Shown here: positions 7,990 to 15,413 of the stretch, piece by piece
Position numbering within the stretch: position 1 is the stretch's first letter
Layout of the letters: the number at the start of each line of letters is the position of its first letter
Origin: UMGS172 sp045647525
GTDB lineage: Bacteria > Bacillota > Clostridia > Oscillospirales > Acutalibacteraceae
DNA length: 23,804 nucleotides
NCBI GenBank assembly: GCA_045647525.1
Contig: JAZRMK010000045.1
Span: forward strand, 1 to 23,804
Reading direction: 5' to 3'
The notes under the pieces: generated by a model
Told to the model about the DNA's origin: nothing
Databases searched by the model: none
Seen by the model: the letters and a program-made list of their open reading frames with translations, nothing else
Made by a program: the position numbers and the translations under genes

Positions 7990-9224
7990 GCAACGAGCGT
8001 TTTTCAAGGTTTGATGAGGTTGACGGAGTGCTCCGCAAAAACTCCGTTGGCTATTTGGCGCAGAACCTGATGTATGTTATTGCGTTGTTAACCTTCGCAC
8101 CGGCATACATTTCGGTTCCGGTAATATGCATGGTCGGAGTTACATTTTGTGTAGTTCCCGGAACGCGTGACAAGATTTTTTGCCACAAGGGTTCGTTTAC
8201 ACTTTTGTTATTTATGCTGACAACCGTTATTGTTGGTCTTGTGCACGGGAATTTTATAGGCGTTGGCATTGCGGCTTCGTTTGCAATGGCGATCGTAGTA
8301 GCATTTGTGGCGCGTGCGCTGGCAACCAAGCAATTCTTTGAAAAATTACTGAATTGCGTAATAGTTTCGGGTGTTTTGGGAACGGTCTGTTGTGTAGTTG
8401 AAAAGATGATCAATCGTAAGGTTGAGGGATATAGGTGTCAGGCATTCTTCACTAATCCGAACTTTTTCGGCATGGCAATAGCATTGGTAATACTTATCTG
8501 TGCATATAAGGCAGTAACCCACGCAAAGTGCGTTCTGTTTTACTACGCGGCCGCTATTTTCTGTGCGATAGGCATATATCTTTGCGGCAGTATGGCTTTG
8601 TGGTTGATGTTGCTTATAGGTATTTTGTTGTTGCTTATACTTAATCACGAGTATAAATTGTTAGCAATATTTATGGCGGTCGTTGCTTGTTGCAGTATTG
8701 CCATAGTTTTGGTCCCCGGTATTATTTCGCGACTCGGGGAACTGACCGCGACTATTGATAACCGCGTAAAAATTTGGGATTTTGCTATCGAGCAGATACA
8801 GGAAGCACCCTGGTTCGGCCGAGGTTTTTATAGCTATAAATTCCTCTACGGTCAAATGCATCTTGTCCGCCCCGAACTTTATAAGGCTTCGCTCAGCCAT
8901 AACCTTGTGTTTGAGAGCCTGATTTCCTTTGGAATTGTCGGAACGATGCTTTTAGGCTTATTCCTTATCAGCTTTTTGAAGACAATCATGCGTTGCCACG
9001 ACGAGTTGAAGAAACGCAACCACGGCTACGCAGTGACTACGTTTATTGTTGCAGTATGTGTTTGTATTGCTTGTTACGGTATAATCGATACAACTATTGT
9101 CTGGGCACCCACAATGATGGTTATTCTGTTTATAATGAGTGGCATCGGCGTTGATGAACGTGAACTGCGTCACATTTATCATGCAGAAAGGGCAGAACGC
9201 CTTAAACAAAATAATGGCAACTAA
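7986..9224 (+). CDS. O-antigen ligase / polymerase-like (Wzy_C) membrane protein
   Basis: This 412-residue polytopic membrane protein has about ten to twelve hydrophobic segments and a soluble loop before the last group. That loop carries the Wzy_C/WaaL signature: NRVKIWDFAIEQI (259-271), APWFGRGFYSY (274-284) and SHNLVFE (304-310) with the family's conserved His305. Relatives polymerise or transfer polysaccharide repeat units, or attach glycans to protein or lipid acceptors, on the outer face of the cytoplasmic membrane. Here no glycosyltransferase, flippase or priming transferase is nearby, so the acceptor is unknown. Its ATG overlaps the stop of the pseudo-ATPase gene by 4 nt (ATGA), which implies translational coupling and perhaps a shared complex. 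A hairpin terminator follows. The family call is good; the specific activity is not determined. Confidence 0.85.
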   Translation: MSNERFSRFDEVDGVLRKNSVGYLAQNLMYVIALLTFAPAYISVPVICMVGVTFCVVPGTRDKIFCHKGSFTLLLFMLTTVIVGLVHGNFIGVGIAASFAMAIVVAFVARALATKQFFEKLLNCVIVSGVLGTVCCVVEKMINRKVEGYRCQAFFTNPNFFGMAIALVILICAYKAVTHAKCVLFYYAAAIFCAIGIYLCGSMALWLMLLIGILLLLILNHEYKLLAIFMAVVACCSIAIVLVPGIISRLGELTATIDNRVKIWDFAIEQIQEAPWFGRGFYSYKFLYGQMHLVRPELYKASLSHNLVFESLISFGIVGTMLLGLFLISFLKTIMRCHDELKKRNHGYAVTTFIVAVCVCIACYGIIDTTIVWAPTMMVILFIMSGIGVDERELRHIYHAERAERLKQNNGN

Positions 9225-9228
9225 TTCA

Positions 9229-9260
9229 AAATCCGTGCCGATATAGGCACGGATTTATTT
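9229..9260 (+). terminator. Hairpin terminator after the wzy-like gene
   Basis: A perfect 11-bp inverted repeat (9229-9239 with 9246-9256) has a 6-nt loop, starts a few bases after the stop codon and is followed by ATTT. The T run is short, so termination may be partial and some readthrough into the yitT-like gene is likely. Confidence 0.65.
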
Positions 9261-9273
9261 AAACGGTGATATT

Positions 9274-9894
9274 TTGAAATCAAGAATTTTTAGTAAAATC
9301 AATTTAAAAGGATGCATAATGGCGGCAGTCGGCAGTGTTATTCTGGCATTCGGACTCTATAATATTCATTCTTTCTCCAAGGTGACCGAGGGCGGAATTT
9401 TGGGACTGGAACTGCTGCTTTTGCACTGGTTTGACATTTCGCCTGCGTTAAGCGGCTTTGTGATGAATGCCATCTGCTACCTTATAGGTTTGGCACTTTT
9501 GGGCAGTGAATTTATTGTCTATTCTTTTGTTGCAGGCGGTGCATTTTCAGTGGCGTTTGCCGTGTTTGAGCAGTTTCCGCCCGTATTTCCTCAAATCGGA
9601 GAATATCCGCTTGCGGCTGCAATTGCAGGTGCTGTTTTTGTGGGTGTGGGTGTAGGAATCAGCATCCGTTCCGGTGGAGCACCGGGTGGTGATGATGCTT
9701 TGGCGATGAGCCTTGCCAAAATAACCAAGCTGAAAATCGAGTGGATATATTTTATCTTCGATATAACGGTCTTGGCACTGTCATTGACCTATATTCCGTT
9801 AAAAAGAATTGCTTTTTCGTTGTTATCGGTTCTGATTTCAAGTAAATTGGTTGGAGTAATACAACGTTTTGAGTTGAAGAAAAAGATAAAATAA
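9274..9894 (+). CDS. YitT family (DUF161) membrane protein, short form
   Basis: This is a five-segment integral membrane protein of the YitT/DUF161 family, whose transport or other activity is not established. Family hallmarks are the Gly-rich TEGGILGLELLLLH after the first segment, the VGVGVGISIRSGGAPGGDDALA stretch (the typical GxxxxxxxGxSxGGxD signature), and the KIEWIYFIFDI segment. It ends at about residue 206 with a Lys-rich tail and lacks the C-terminal DUF2179 domain of the longer relatives. The start is uncertain. TTG 9274 gives a basic cytoplasmic leader as in relatives but has only a weak GGTGA site; ATG 9319 has AAAAGGA 6 nt upstream but would begin inside the first membrane segment. 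I list the longer form. It converges on pheT across a shared terminator. Confidence 0.85.
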   Translation: MKSRIFSKINLKGCIMAAVGSVILAFGLYNIHSFSKVTEGGILGLELLLLHWFDISPALSGFVMNAICYLIGLALLGSEFIVYSFVAGGAFSVAFAVFEQFPPVFPQIGEYPLAAAIAGAVFVGVGVGISIRSGGAPGGDDALAMSLAKITKLKIEWIYFIFDITVLALSLTYIPLKRIAFSLLSVLISSKLVGVIQRFELKKKIK

Positions 9895-9897
9895 ATT

Positions 9898-9934
9898 AAG
9901 ACCCCGTCACAAAGAGTTTTTGTGACGGGGTCTT
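9898..9934. terminator. Bidirectional terminator between yitT-like gene and pheT
   Basis: A perfect 16-bp stem (9898-9913 with 9919-9934) with a 5-nt loop lies between the convergent stop codons. On the minus strand it is followed by the T-rich TTAATTTATTTT, and on the plus strand by GAATTTTC. It is therefore the main pheT terminator and probably also serves the YitT gene. Confidence 0.88.
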
Positions 9935-9943
9935 GAATTTTCA

Positions 9944-12340
9944 TTAAACTCTTAATGTTGCGCCGACAGACTCCAATTTTTTAATAATTTTGGCAACTGC
10001 CTTGTCGATCATTTCGTCGTTCAAGGTAGATTCTGCGGAACGAAGAGTAAGTCTGTACGCCATACTCTTTTTGCCTTCGGCAACCTGCGAGCCTGTGTAG
10101 ATGTCGAACAATTCGACCTTCTCGCAAAGTCGGCCTGCTCCGTCGCGGATAGCCTTATCCAAAGCGCCTGCGGGAGTGTCAATATCACAGACAAGTGCGA
10201 GGTCACGCTCAACAGCAGGGAACTTAGGCAACGGTTTGTAGGTAACCTTGGGTGCTGAAAGTTCGTAAAGTTTATCAATGGCAATTTCTGCGATGTAGCA
10301 ACGTCCATCGATACCATATCCGGCAGCAACGGCAGGGTGAACTTCACCGAAGGTAGCAACGGTATCATTACCCAACTTCATAACAGCGCTTCTGCCGGGG
10401 TGTAGGTAGTTTTCGTTTGCAACCTCAACGGTTTCGGGACGGTTGGTGAAGCTGTGAACAATAGCTTCTACAACGCCTTTAAGCTCAAAGAAATCGCAGT
10501 TCTCACCGTACATACCGAGTATCAATGCAGGAATTTCCAGCGGTTGCTCGGTAACGGGTAACGCCTTCGGAACGAATACTTTGCTCAGTTCAAACAACTT
10601 TGCATCTGCATTTTTTCTTGAATAGTTGGTGCCTAATACAGTCAACATACTGGTTGCCAACTGTGTACGCATGGTCGAATATTCATCGCCCAAAGGATTA
10701 AGAATGGTGACGGCATTTCTGCGCTCATCATCCTCTGCCAGACGAAGTGCATCGATAGCCTTGCTGCCGATGAATGAATAGGTCGTAATTTCGTTGAATC
10801 CGTTGGCAAGGAGCAAAGCCTTGGTGTTATCTGCTTTGATTCTTTCGGGGAGTTTGCGTCCTCGAACAATGGAACCCTTCATTGTACTGCCGACGATGTG
10901 GTCGTAGCCAAAAATTCGCATAACCTCTTCGGCAATATCGGCCTTTCCTTCAACGTCATCGCGGAAGGAAGGAACTTTACAATTAAGAATACCGTCGGCA
11001 AGTACGGTTTCTATCTGCAACGAATTAAGGATTTCAACCATTCTTTCGTCAGGAATTTTGAGGCCCAAAAGTGCGTTGACATCGTTTACCGAAACCTTTA
11101 AATCTCTCGGCTCAGGTAAACCTGCGTTAAGGTCAACACTGCCACTTACAACCTCGCCTGCACCAAGCTCTTCAATAAGCTGTAAAGCACGGTCCATTGC
11201 GTATTTTACTGTGATAATGTCAACACCGCGCTCAAAACGTCCACTTGATTCAGTACGGACACCGAGTTTGCGTGCGGTCTTTCTGACACTGTCACGGCGG
11301 AATTTTGCACATTCAAGGAAAATGGTCGAAGTATCGTCCTTGATTCCGCTGTTAAGACCGCCCATAATTCCTGCGAGGCAGGAAGGCTTATTGCCGTCGG
11401 CAATTACCAGCATCTCGGGGGTCAATTCGTGCTCTTTTTCGTCAAGAGTTGTAATTTTTTCGCCGTTTTCAGCATTGCGAATGATGATCTTGTTCTCGGC
11501 AACATCGCGAAGGTCAAAGGCGTGCATAGGCTGGCCGGTTTCGAGCATTACAAAGTTGGTGATATCAACAATGTTGCTGATAGGACGCATACCTGCGGCC
11601 AAAAGACACTTTTTCATCCATTCGGGAGACTCAGCCATTTTAATATTCTTAACGATTCTGCCGTGGTAACGGGGACAAATATCTAAATTGCGGTTTTCGA
11701 CCGAGATATAGTCGGAAATATCTTCGCCGACCTCGTTGTAGGAAGGCGTGGGTTCTAAAAACGGCTTGCCTAAAACAACGGCAGCCTCACGGGCAATACC
11801 CAAAACGCTCTGGCAGTCGGGACGGTTTGCAGTGATCTTAAAATCGATGATGTAATCTTCGAGTCCCAAAACCTCTTTCATATCGGTTCCGGGAGCGCCT
11901 GCATCGTTCTTTAAAATCATAATTCCGTAAACAGAAGCACCGGGGTAATCGGCCTCGGTAACGCAGAGTTCTTCGCCCGAGCAGAGCATACCGCAAGACT
12001 CAACACCTCTGAGTTTGCCTTTTTTAATGTGCATACCGTTGGGCAAATAAGAGTCGTGAAGTGCGGCAGGAACAAGGTCGCCAACGTTAACGTTCTGTGC
12101 GCCGGTTACTATCTGCACCAATTTCTCTTGACCGCAGTCGATTTGGCAGATGAACATATGGTCAGAATCAGGGTGGCGTTCCATTTCGATGACCTTGCCG
12201 ACAACGACGTTCTTCATATTTTCTCCGAGGTTTACGATCTCCTCAACCTCAAAGCCTGCCATAACCATTTTATCACAAAGTTCTTCGACGGGAACTGTGA
12301 TGTCAACATATCTTTTAAGCCAGCTTAAACTTACTTTCAT
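9944..12340 (-). CDS. pheT: Phenylalanyl-tRNA synthetase beta subunit
   Basis: This is the beta subunit of the alpha2-beta2 PheRS that charges tRNA-Phe; it carries the editing site and tRNA-binding domains. The N-terminus MKVSLSWLKRYVDI is classic. An OB-fold tRNA-binding domain follows (about 40-150, with HPDSDHMFICQID and VTGAQNV). Next are the B3/B4 editing region (about 210-380, with NIVDITNFVMLETGQPMHAFD), the B5 domain (about 400-470), the catalytic-like core and a C-terminal ferredoxin-fold anticodon-binding domain (from about 705, starting KPLPKFPAVERDLALV). At 798 residues it is full length. GAGGAGGGAA upstream of the start overlaps the pheS stop codon, so the two are co-translated. 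It ends at the bidirectional terminator. Confidence 0.97.
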   Translation of the reverse strand: MKVSLSWLKRYVDITVPVEELCDKMVMAGFEVEEIVNLGENMKNVVVGKVIEMERHPDSDHMFICQIDCGQEKLVQIVTGAQNVNVGDLVPAALHDSYLPNGMHIKKGKLRGVESCGMLCSGEELCVTEADYPGASVYGIMILKNDAGAPGTDMKEVLGLEDYIIDFKITANRPDCQSVLGIAREAAVVLGKPFLEPTPSYNEVGEDISDYISVENRNLDICPRYHGRIVKNIKMAESPEWMKKCLLAAGMRPISNIVDITNFVMLETGQPMHAFDLRDVAENKIIIRNAENGEKITTLDEKEHELTPEMLVIADGNKPSCLAGIMGGLNSGIKDDTSTIFLECAKFRRDSVRKTARKLGVRTESSGRFERGVDIITVKYAMDRALQLIEELGAGEVVSGSVDLNAGLPEPRDLKVSVNDVNALLGLKIPDERMVEILNSLQIETVLADGILNCKVPSFRDDVEGKADIAEEVMRIFGYDHIVGSTMKGSIVRGRKLPERIKADNTKALLLANGFNEITTYSFIGSKAIDALRLAEDDERRNAVTILNPLGDEYSTMRTQLATSMLTVLGTNYSRKNADAKLFELSKVFVPKALPVTEQPLEIPALILGMYGENCDFFELKGVVEAIVHSFTNRPETVEVANENYLHPGRSAVMKLGNDTVATFGEVHPAVAAGYGIDGRCYIAEIAIDKLYELSAPKVTYKPLPKFPAVERDLALVCDIDTPAGALDKAIRDGAGRLCEKVELFDIYTGSQVAEGKKSMAYRLTLRSAESTLNDEMIDKAVAKIIKKLESVGATLRV

Positions 12341-12353
12341 TTTCGTTCCCTCC

Positions 12354-13373
12354 TCAGAATTGTTTTAAGAAGCGCAAATCGTTTTCGAAAAGCAAACGAA
12401 TGTCGCTGATTTTATAACGTGTAGTAGTGAGTCGGTCAAGACCGATACCGAAAGCGAATCCCGAGTATTCTTCGGGGTCGATTCCGCAGGCTTTAAGGAC
12501 TCTGGGATGTACCATACCTGCGCCCAGGATCTCTATCCAACCGCTGCCTTTGCATACTCGACAACCCTTACCTTTACACTCGGAGCAGGTGACGTCAACC
12601 TCAACCGAGGGCTCGGTGAACGGGAAGAAGGACGGACGGAATTTAACCTCGGTGTCCTTACCGTAGATCTCGTGAGCAAACTGCTCCAAAACGCCCTTTA
12701 AGTCACACATTGTTATGTTCTTGTCAACAACAAGACCTTCGATCTGGTGGAAAACGGGCGAATGGGTTGCGTCTACCTCGTCTGCGCGGTAAACACGGCC
12801 GGGGCAGATGATTTTAATAGGGGGCTTGCGGTTTTCCATAGTACGAATCTGCGCCGCAGAGGTTTGTGTTCTTAACAACACATTTTCAGCTAAATAGAAA
12901 GTGTCCTGCATATCGCGTGCAGGGTGGTCGGCAGGAACGTTTAATGCCTCGAAGTTATAGTAATCGGTTTCAACCTCGGGCCCGTCAACAACGTCAAAGC
13001 CCATCGACTGAAAAATGTCGATCATATCGTTAAGAACGGTGTTCAGCGGATGAAGTTTGCCGACGGTTGCAGGCTTTGAAGGTAGAGTAATATCTATCTT
13101 CTCGTTTGCAAGGCGCTGTTCGGCAGCCTTTTCCTTAAATGCTTTGGATTTATCGGCTACTGCCTGCTCCAATTCCTGTTTTGCTTGGTTTACAAGCTGG
13201 CCCATAACGGGACGCTCTTCGGGGCTTAAAGAACCCATCTGCTTCAAAATAGCGGTGAGTTCACCCTTTTTGCCGAGGTACTTTACACGTACTTCGTCGA
13301 TCTGCTTTTCGTCTGCGGCAGTGTTAACAGCCAATAAAGCAGCAGATTTGATTTCTTCCAATCTTTGTTTCAT
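12354..13373 (-). CDS. pheS: Phenylalanyl-tRNA synthetase alpha subunit
   Basis: This catalytic subunit of PheRS forms phenylalanyl-adenylate and transfers it to tRNA-Phe. After an N-terminal coiled coil (MKQRLEEIKSAALLAVN to about 90) come the class II synthetase motifs, including FHQIEGLVVD, FFPFTEPSVEVDV and GAGMVHPRVL, and the ATP-binding GFAFGIGLDRL near the C-terminus. An inserted Cys cluster (CSECKGKGCRVCKGSGW) before motif 3 is usual in Firmicutes PheS. I set the start at 13373, with AGGAGG 6 nt upstream on the minus strand. The frame stays open upstream into the T-box leader, but that part is untranslated RNA. The product is 339 residues, normal length. It lies 13 nt from pheT and is controlled by the T-box. 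Confidence 0.97.
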   Translation of the reverse strand: MKQRLEEIKSAALLAVNTAADEKQIDEVRVKYLGKKGELTAILKQMGSLSPEERPVMGQLVNQAKQELEQAVADKSKAFKEKAAEQRLANEKIDITLPSKPATVGKLHPLNTVLNDMIDIFQSMGFDVVDGPEVETDYYNFEALNVPADHPARDMQDTFYLAENVLLRTQTSAAQIRTMENRKPPIKIICPGRVYRADEVDATHSPVFHQIEGLVVDKNITMCDLKGVLEQFAHEIYGKDTEVKFRPSFFPFTEPSVEVDVTCSECKGKGCRVCKGSGWIEILGAGMVHPRVLKACGIDPEEYSGFAFGIGLDRLTTTRYKISDIRLLFENDLRFLKQF

Positions 13374-13426
13374 ACATATCCTCCTAAAATGCCGAAATCT
13401 TGACAAACGACGGCGAAATTTTAAGG

Positions 13427-13464
13427 TAAAAAAAGACTTCGCCCCTATTAAAAGGGACGAAGCC
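13427..13464 (-). terminator. T-box-controlled intrinsic terminator
   Basis: On the minus strand GGCTTCGTCCC (13464-13454) pairs with GGGGCGAAGTC (13445-13435), with two wobble pairs, across an 8-nt loop, followed by seven T residues (13434-13428). It sits directly after the T-box sequence and upstream of the pheS ribosome binding site, as expected for the attenuator of this riboswitch. Confidence 0.93.
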
Positions 13465-13715
13465 GAAAACTCAAACTCCGTGGTACCACCCACATTTTTG
13501 CATCTTAAAACAGAGCAAACACTCTTTTCGCCTGTAACGGTGCTTTCCGTTGGGACCTACTGAAATTCAATCCCACCGCTCCGAAGGGAACTTCGCCGTC
13601 TGCCCGCTTAATGCACTTTCAGCCCATGGTGCAACTCTCTGTTTAAGATGACTTGACGGTTACTTTTCTTCATCAATGCGTTTAAAGGTTCTGCCAAAAG
13701 CAGAAATCATTTGTC
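13427..13715 (-). promoter_or_regulatory. Phe-specific T-box riboswitch leader of pheST
   Basis: The leader (read on the minus strand) has the canonical T-box GGGTGGTACCACGG at 13491-13478. Stem I contains the AGTA specifier-loop strand, the AGAGAG bulge and CGAAGTTCC on the returning strand. The pattern GAA-N-codon places the specifier at 13590-13588, reading UUC, a Phe codon that matches the downstream genes. A Stem III-like hairpin (AGAG-loop-CTCT) and the AACGG...CCGTT hairpin lie between. Uncharged tRNA-Phe should stabilise the antiterminator and allow pheST transcription. The tRNA-responsive mechanism is established for this class; the folding here is by eye. Confidence 0.95.
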
Positions 13716-13721
13716 CAAACA

Positions 13722-13750
13722 ATTATACAATATTATTTTTTGTTTTGCAA
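13722..13750 (-). promoter_or_regulatory. Sigma-A promoter of pheST
   Basis: On the minus strand TTGCAA (13750-13745) is followed after 17 nt by a perfect TATAAT (13727-13722). The predicted transcript start near 13715 coincides with the 5' end needed for T-box Stem I, which supports both calls. Confidence 0.88.
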
Positions 13751-13797
13751 GAGGAAATTTATTCGGGATTCACTCTGTATTGAGAAAGCCCCGTTTC

Positions 13798-13826
13798 TTG
13801 ACAATGTATGCACGGTGTGTTAAAAT
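13798..13826 (+). promoter_or_regulatory. Sigma-A promoter of the LRR lipoprotein-mnmE-mnmG operon
   Basis: A perfect TTGACA (13798-13803) is separated by 17 nt from TAAAAT (13821-13826), with a TG-rich stretch just before the -10. A transcript start near 13833 rules out start codons upstream of that point for the following gene. Confidence 0.88.
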
Positions 13827-13866
13827 TTTTAGTGTATGCGAATTATTGTTAAAGAGGTTGTATGGT

Positions 13867-15408
13867 TTGAAAAAAATCGTTGTTTTTTTAATGATTTTAA
13901 TAGTTTTATTTGCCACATCCTGCGGCGACAAAGAGCCATTGACGCCCGCCAATATTTACGGTGAGGCTTTAAAGTTTCCGCAAAACGCTGATTTTTTGTC
14001 AACGGGTGTCAGTGGTGATTTTCAGTATATTGTTTACAGCGACCATGCTGAGATTTTGTCTTGTGAGGTTTCAAGCGGTCAAACAGAGGTTTCCTTCCCG
14101 TCTGAAATTTTGGGCAAAAAGGTCACCGTTATAGGTGATAACATTTTGATGGAACAAACAGGCATTAAGAAGGTCACTATCCCCAACACCGTGACTACCA
14201 TCGGAAATTATGCTTTTTATGGTTGCACGTCTTTAACCGACATCAATATGCCGGCAGAACTCAAAAAAACCGGAAGCAATACCTTTTCCAAAACGCCTTG
14301 GTTTAATAATATTACTGCCGAGTTTGCGGTGGTAGGCAAAGGTGTGCTCATAAAATATAACGGTAACGCAGAGGAGATAACAGTGCCTTCAAACGTCGGC
14401 TATCTTGCCGATGCTTTTAAAGGTAACGACAACATTACTAAACTTGTTATCCCCGAAACAGTTAAAGGCATCTGTGACAGTGCATTTGCCGGTTGCTATT
14501 CACTTATCGATATAGACATTGTCAAAACGATTTCGGACATAGGCGCAGGCGCGTTTGACGATACCGTATGGCTTGTATGCCAAAAGCAAGATTTCGTGAC
14601 GGTCGGCAACGGCGTACTTATAAAGTATAACGGCACCGACGAAAATGTTGTGATAGGCTCAGATGTAAAATATATATCGGGTGCATTTTACGGCAATAAA
14701 ACAGTAAAAAATGTTACGGTACCTGTTACGGTAAAAAATGTCACTTACGGTACATTTACCGATTGTAAATCGCTTGAATCGGTTGAGTTTAAAGGAATGG
14801 ATACCGTTTTAGAGGGCGGATTATTCTATGATTGCGATAAACTGAAAAAGGTTATATTGCCGTCCGGTTTGAAAATGATTCCTGACAACCTTTTCTATGG
14901 TTGTTTGAAATTAGAACAAGTCAATATACCTGGAACCGTAAAGTATATAGGCGATACCGCGTTTTACTACTGTGACAAGTTGACCGAACTCACCCTGCCC
15001 GACGGAATTAAGGAAATAGGCACGGGCGCGTTTTACGGCTGCACTGTTTTGGAAAAGATGAATCTGCCGAACAGTATCAGTAAGTTAGGCGAGGCCTGCT
15101 TTGCCTGCTGCTATGCGCTTGAAATTGAGTCTATTCCCGTCAGTGTTACCGTACTTGAATCGGCGGTTTTCTCATACTGCGATAAGATGGATAAAATAAC
15201 GGTTTCAGACAAGATTTATAAAATCGGAACCGCCACTTTTGAGGGCGACAAGAAAATCGAAGTCACCGTTCTTGGCAAGAATACGATTTTGGAGGAAAAT
15301 GCATTTGGCGACAATACCGACCGTGTCACCTTGATTTGCGTTAAGGGTTCTGTTGCCGAAAAATTTGCGCAGAAAAACAATATAAAGTTTACCTCTATTA
15401 AGGAGTGA
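13867..15408 (+). CDS. BspA-type leucine-rich-repeat (LRR_5) lipoprotein
   Basis: This 513-residue protein is predicted to be exported and lipid-anchored. A basic, hydrophobic signal (MKKIVVFLMILIVLFATSC) ends in a lipobox-like FATSC with Cys19 as the acylation site. The rest is a run of about 23-residue BspA/Treponema-type repeats of the form IPxxVxxIGxxAFxGCxxLxxI, for example IPNTVTTIGNYAFYGCTSL and IPGTVKYIGDTAFYYCDKL. It finishes with the VKGSVAEKFAQKNNIKF cap typical of these proteins. Relatives bind host or extracellular proteins; that role is only possible here. I chose TTG 13867, 9 nt after AGAGG and downstream of the predicted transcript start; the open frame reaches back to 13711 but is untranslated. 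Its stop overlaps the mnmE ribosome binding site, so the two genes share a transcript. Confidence 0.9.
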   Translation: MKKIVVFLMILIVLFATSCGDKEPLTPANIYGEALKFPQNADFLSTGVSGDFQYIVYSDHAEILSCEVSSGQTEVSFPSEILGKKVTVIGDNILMEQTGIKKVTIPNTVTTIGNYAFYGCTSLTDINMPAELKKTGSNTFSKTPWFNNITAEFAVVGKGVLIKYNGNAEEITVPSNVGYLADAFKGNDNITKLVIPETVKGICDSAFAGCYSLIDIDIVKTISDIGAGAFDDTVWLVCQKQDFVTVGNGVLIKYNGTDENVVIGSDVKYISGAFYGNKTVKNVTVPVTVKNVTYGTFTDCKSLESVEFKGMDTVLEGGLFYDCDKLKKVILPSGLKMIPDNLFYGCLKLEQVNIPGTVKYIGDTAFYYCDKLTELTLPDGIKEIGTGAFYGCTVLEKMNLPNSISKLGEACFACCYALEIESIPVSVTVLESAVFSYCDKMDKITVSDKIYKIGTATFEGDKKIEVTVLGKNTILEENAFGDNTDRVTLICVKGSVAEKFAQKNNIKFTSIKE

Positions 15409-15413
15409 AAATA

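Larger units (their letters stand above)
13374..13866. other. 493-bp divergent regulatory region between pheS and the LRR lipoprotein gene
   Basis: No gene is encoded here. The region holds, from the pheS side, the pheS ribosome binding site (13380-13385), about 40 nt of spacer, the T-box attenuator and riboswitch, the minus-strand pheST promoter, about 47 nt without a recognised signal, the plus-strand promoter at 13798-13826, and the ribosome binding site AGAGG at 13853-13857. Frames from both flanking genes stay open into it, but promoter positions show these extensions are not translated. Confidence 0.85.

Noticed and set aside
13374..13493. 40-codon N-terminal extension of PheS
   Set aside because: These codons lie in the T-box and attenuator; the AGGAGG 6 nt before 13373 and normal PheS length fix the start downstream.
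13711..13866. 52-codon upstream extension of the LRR lipoprotein frame
   Set aside because: It precedes the predicted transcript start near 13833 and would bury the lipoprotein signal peptide.
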